A stretch of 64,000 bases of DNA from Candidatus Poribacteria bacterium (lineage in GTDB: Bacteria; Poribacteria; WGA-4E; WGA-3G): positions 1-64,000 of the forward strand of contig JAJEET010000019.1 of NCBI GenBank assembly GCA_022820835.1. The letters are read 5' to 3'. Both the position numbers and the translations under genes were made by a program. This document shows, piece after piece, positions 61,597-64,000 of the stretch (positions within the stretch are counted from its first letter, which is position 1; each line of letters starts with the position of its first letter). The notes under the pieces were generated by a model that worked only from the letters and a program-made list of their open reading frames with translations, was not told where the DNA came from and ran no database searches.

Positions 61597-62631
61597 CTAT
61601 ACTCCTTGCAACTCCAACGTATCACTGAGGTGACAAGCCACCTGAACACCCGTTGCAACCTCTTGAAGTTCCGGGGTCTCCTGTCTACAGATATCGGTTG
61701 CATAACGGCATCGTGGGTGGAAGTAGCAACCTGTCGGTGGATTTGATGGATCAGGGACGTCGCCTTCAAGTCGGATATGCTCACGCTTCCGCTGCGCGTT
61801 CGGGTCGGGGAGTGGTACAGCGGAGATGAGTGCTTCTGTGTACGGATGCTTCGGTGATTGATAGAGCGTTTCGGCATCGCTGATCTCCACAATTTTGCCG
61901 AGGTACATCACAGCGACGCGGTCACTGATGTGTTCAACCACACTCAAGTCGTGTGCGATAAAGATATAGGAGAGTTGAAACTTTTCGCGTAGTTCTGCTA
62001 ATAGGTTGAGAATTTGTGCTTGTACGGAGACATCTAATGCGGAGACCGGTTCATCTGCGACGATGAGTTCGGGTTGGAGGGCTAAGGCGCGTGCGATGCC
62101 GATGCGTTGACGCTGCCCGCCGCTGAAAGCGTGCGGATACCGACGCATATCCTGCGATCTCAAGCCGACAGATTCGAGCAGTTCTACAATCCGATCTTGG
62201 AGTGCCGATCCTTTTTCGGTACGATTGACACGCATCGGTTCGCCGACAATATCTGCTACGGTCATACGTGGGTTGAGAGAAGCGTGCGGGTCTTGGAAGA
62301 TCATCTGGATACGTCTCCGAAAAGGACGCATCTCGCTGTGCGTCAATTTTGCGAGGTCTACCTGTTCTTCTCCGAAAGCGAAACTCCCGCTTGTTGGTGG
62401 AATGAGGCGGAGGATGCACCGTCCGGCGGTTGTTTTTCCGCAACCGCTTTCGCCGACGAGTCCGAGGGTTTCGCCGCGTTGTACGTCGAAACTAATCCCG
62501 TCCACGGCTTTCACATAGCCGACGGTGCGTTGAAAGATCCCTTTCTGTATCGGGAAATATTTTCGGAGGTCGTTCACCTGAAGCAGTTTTGTCTTTTTAA
62601 CTATGGGCATCTGGTCGTCGTTCCACTTCAT
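61597..62631 (-). CDS. Oligopeptide ABC transporter ATPase, DppF/OppF type
   Basis: Walker A GESGCGKT, signature FSGGQRQR and Walker [13 protein letters not shown] are all present, with the oligopeptide C-terminal zone ([12 protein letters not shown]). It hydrolyses ATP to drive import. The ORF opens far upstream at 63129 but that part is a shadow of the DppD gene. GGAAGGGG six bases before ATG 62631 ([13 protein letters not shown]) marks the likely start. The last codons hold the AAGGAG site used by the MNT-HEPN gene. It pairs with the DppD-type ATPase upstream. Confidence 0.95.
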   Translation of the reverse strand: MKWNDDQMPIVKKTKLLQVNDLRKYFPIQKGIFQRTVGYVKAVDGISFDVQRGETLGLVGESGCGKTTAGRCILRLIPPTSGSFAFGEEQVDLAKLTHSEMRPFRRRIQMIFQDPHASLNPRMTVADIVGEPMRVNRTEKGSALQDRIVELLESVGLRSQDMRRYPHAFSGGQRQRIGIARALALQPELIVADEPVSALDVSVQAQILNLLAELREKFQLSYIFIAHDLSVVEHISDRVAVMYLGKIVEISDAETLYQSPKHPYTEALISAVPLPDPNAQRKREHIRLEGDVPDPSNPPTGCYFHPRCRYATDICRQETPELQEVATGVQVACHLSDTLELQGV

Positions 62632-62731
62632 TTCACGCCCCTTCCCAGTAACGGGCGGGGACCCCGGTGTTCGGTTGATTCTGACGAAACTGGAGATATG
62701 TCCGATTTTGAATTCGTCATTGTTCTGTTTC

Positions 62732-63760
62732 TTATCCTTGTGAGTCTGTGTGGAGCCAACATCGCACAGCGTGTGCGCCATTACCGGTTGTCTTGAGTTC
62801 GGGCATCCGATCACATTCTGGTATCCGATCCGGGCAACGCGGTTGGAATGAACACCCTCCCGGCAGTGCCAACGGATGTGGCACTGTCCCTGGTATAGAG
62901 GGTAATGTTTTTTCGACCGTTCTACCGAGGACCGGGATGGATTTGAGCAAGCCTTGTGTATACGGGTGGAGCGGGTTATAGAAGATGTCGTCAACGCTCC
63001 CGCGTTCAACGACGCGTCCTGAATACATGACGACGACTTCATCAGCGAGGTCTGCGATGACACCGAGGTCGTGTGTGATGAGCATAATCGCCATCCCGAA
63101 TTCCGCTTGGAGTTCCTGCATGAGACCAAGCACCTGCGCTTGGATCGTTACATCAAGTGCGGTTGTCGGTTCATCAGCGATGAGCAGTGCGGGTGAGCAG
63201 CAAAGCGCCATTGCGATCATGACGCGCTGACGCATCCCGCCGGAGAGTTGGTGCGGGTACTCATCAACGCGCTGTATTGGCGCAGGGATCCCGACACGTT
63301 GGAGCATCTTAATCGCACGTTCACGCGCCGTTTTTTTATCGACTTGTTGGTGTAAAGCAACCGCTTCGGCGATCTGGTTTCCAACAGTATAAACAGGATT
63401 AAGCGATGTCATCGGTTCTTGGAAAATGATGGCAATTTCGTTGCCTCGGATCTGACGGATCAATTCGCTCTTCGGTGGTACCTGTGCGATGTTCAACGGC
63501 TCAGCATCGTCGTTACGATAGAACAGGATCTCACCGGCTTCAATCCTCCCCGGGGACGGTACCAATTGGAGTAGCGAGAGACCGGTGATACTTTTTCCGC
63601 AACCGCTCTCGCCGACAACGCCAACGGTCTGTCCGCGTGCAATAGAGAAACTGACATCATTCACAGCGTTTACGATGCCGTCGTCTGTTGGAAAAACCGT
63701 CTTTAAACCGGAAATCTCCAGAAGCGGTTTTTGGTGAGATGTGTTTTGTTCTGATGCCAT
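62732..63760 (-). CDS. Oligopeptide ABC transporter ATPase, DppD/OppD type
   Basis: Walker [17 protein letters not shown] and [12 protein letters not shown] are complete, and the C-terminal zone has the cysteine-rich [12 protein letters not shown]. It is the first gene of the operon and forms the ATPase heterodimer with the DppF-type subunit. A 100-bp gap separates it from the next gene, which has its own ribosome site. The order D, F, (MNT-HEPN), A, B, C, SDR is unusual, since dpp operons commonly start with the binding protein. Confidence 0.95.
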   Translation of the reverse strand: MASEQNTSHQKPLLEISGLKTVFPTDDGIVNAVNDVSFSIARGQTVGVVGESGCGKSITGLSLLQLVPSPGRIEAGEILFYRNDDAEPLNIAQVPPKSELIRQIRGNEIAIIFQEPMTSLNPVYTVGNQIAEAVALHQQVDKKTARERAIKMLQRVGIPAPIQRVDEYPHQLSGGMRQRVMIAMALCCSPALLIADEPTTALDVTIQAQVLGLMQELQAEFGMAIMLITHDLGVIADLADEVVVMYSGRVVERGSVDDIFYNPLHPYTQGLLKSIPVLGRTVEKTLPSIPGTVPHPLALPGGCSFQPRCPDRIPECDRMPELKTTGNGAHAVRCWLHTDSQG

Positions 63761-63924
63761 TCTTTTTTGTTACGCTGCCGATAAACCGACTTTGGGCAAT
63801 TATACACAAAAAACGGTTGTGTGTCAATCGTTTTGATTTTAGCATGGCTATTGGTTGTTAGTTGTCGGTAGATGCTGATGGCGAATTGGGTGGGGAATAG
63901 GTGGGTATCGTCGTAAAAAAGAAG

Positions 63925-63951
63925 GCAGGCGAGGTAGAGAACCTCGCCTGC
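63925..63951 (-). terminator. Rho-independent terminator on the minus strand
   Basis: gcaggcgaggt and acctcgcctgc form an 11-bp stem with loop agaga. Read on the minus strand the stem is followed by cttctttttta, a U-rich tract. It would end a transcript from a gene lying beyond the right edge of the window. Confidence 0.75.
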
Positions 63952-63976
63952 TAAAATCTCATTTATAAAATAGGTG

Positions 63977-64000
63977 TTATAGTTCTGTTTTAATCTGATT
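63977..64000 (-). CDS. 3' end of a minus-strand gene cut off by the window edge
   Basis: On the minus strand the last codons read NQIKTEL followed by TAA, 26 bp before the terminator stem. Only seven residues are visible. The pattern resembles the TTWG tail endings in this window (WGKLKTGL), so the gene may be another exported protein, but the evidence is very thin. Confidence 0.3.
   Translation of the reverse strand, partial: NQIKTEL

Noticed and set aside
62107-62796. 229-aa ORF on the plus strand
   Set aside because: Antisense to the DppF and DppD ATPase genes, both of which have full family motifs.
1-64000. tRNA and rRNA genes
   Set aside because: I looked in the intergenic gaps for cloverleaf-like sequences and conserved rRNA segments and saw none; a tRNA scan would be needed to be sure.

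Overview
The window is a bacterial chromosome segment of roughly even GC. Its gene set combines secreted WD40 proteins, FG-GAP/ASPIC-UnbV proteins, LamG and DUF1349 proteins, two Gfo/Idh/MocA oxidoreductases, a GH127 enzyme, a ManD/RspA-like dehydratase, a formylglycine-enzyme-like fusion and oligopeptide ABC transporters. This mix resembles Candidatus Poribacteria or a similar polysaccharide-using symbiont or marine lineage. That placement is inference from gene content. I saw no rRNA, tRNA or CRISPR array. Genes sit on both strands in short operons, and several good sigma70-type promoters (TTGAC-like, 17-18 nt spacer, TATAAT-like) can be read.

Layout. 0-5 kb: a TPR remnant, a degenerate protease-TPR protein, an intact protease-TPR-FGE-like lipoprotein and a lipoprotein with an internal repeat. 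5-10 kb: a fused two-ATPase ABC protein with an apparently leaderless start, mutL, a GH108-like protein and a small conserved protein. 10.3-11.3 kb: a gene-free patch packed with palindromic and inverted repeats. 11.3-15 kb: a restriction-modification locus with a nuclease-methylase fusion plus a specificity subunit. 15-20 kb: a lectin pseudogene and two tandem WD40 paralogues. 20-31.8 kb: GH127, a C39-like lipoprotein, a Gfo/Idh/MocA enzyme, an InsA-like DNA-binding protein, DUF1349 and FG-GAP proteins sharing a TTWG tail motif, an antitoxin-like orphan, an MBL hydrolase, a WD40-dockerin protein and a second Gfo/Idh/MocA enzyme. 32-35.9 kb: a class V aminotransferase, a third type of WD40 protein and a CysE-like acyltransferase. 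36-39.5 kb: toxin-antitoxin-like units around purH. 39.6-44.6 kb: iron alcohol dehydrogenase, nuclease lipoprotein, D-2-hydroxyacid dehydrogenase and HyuA. 44.6-46.2 kb: a PmeII-like type II R-M pair. 46.6-54.3 kb: ManD-like dehydratase, broken FG-GAP gene, LamG protein, TPR protein, murB and formamidase. 54.3-55.2 kb: a STAS-like/PIN pair. 55.4-63.8 kb: one minus-strand oligopeptide transporter operon (two ATPases, MNT-HEPN fusion, binding protein, two permeases, SDR).

The most unusual points are the MNT-HEPN fusion coupled translationally inside the peptide transporter operon, an A10 tract that splits a duplicated antitoxin-like protein next to a ParE-like toxin overlapping purH, the STAS-like/PIN pair, secreted WD40 proteins whose repeats count to 14, 14, 14 and 7, and a recurring TTWG tail on otherwise unrelated exported proteins. 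All calls come from reading the sequence and recalling families; no database search was possible.
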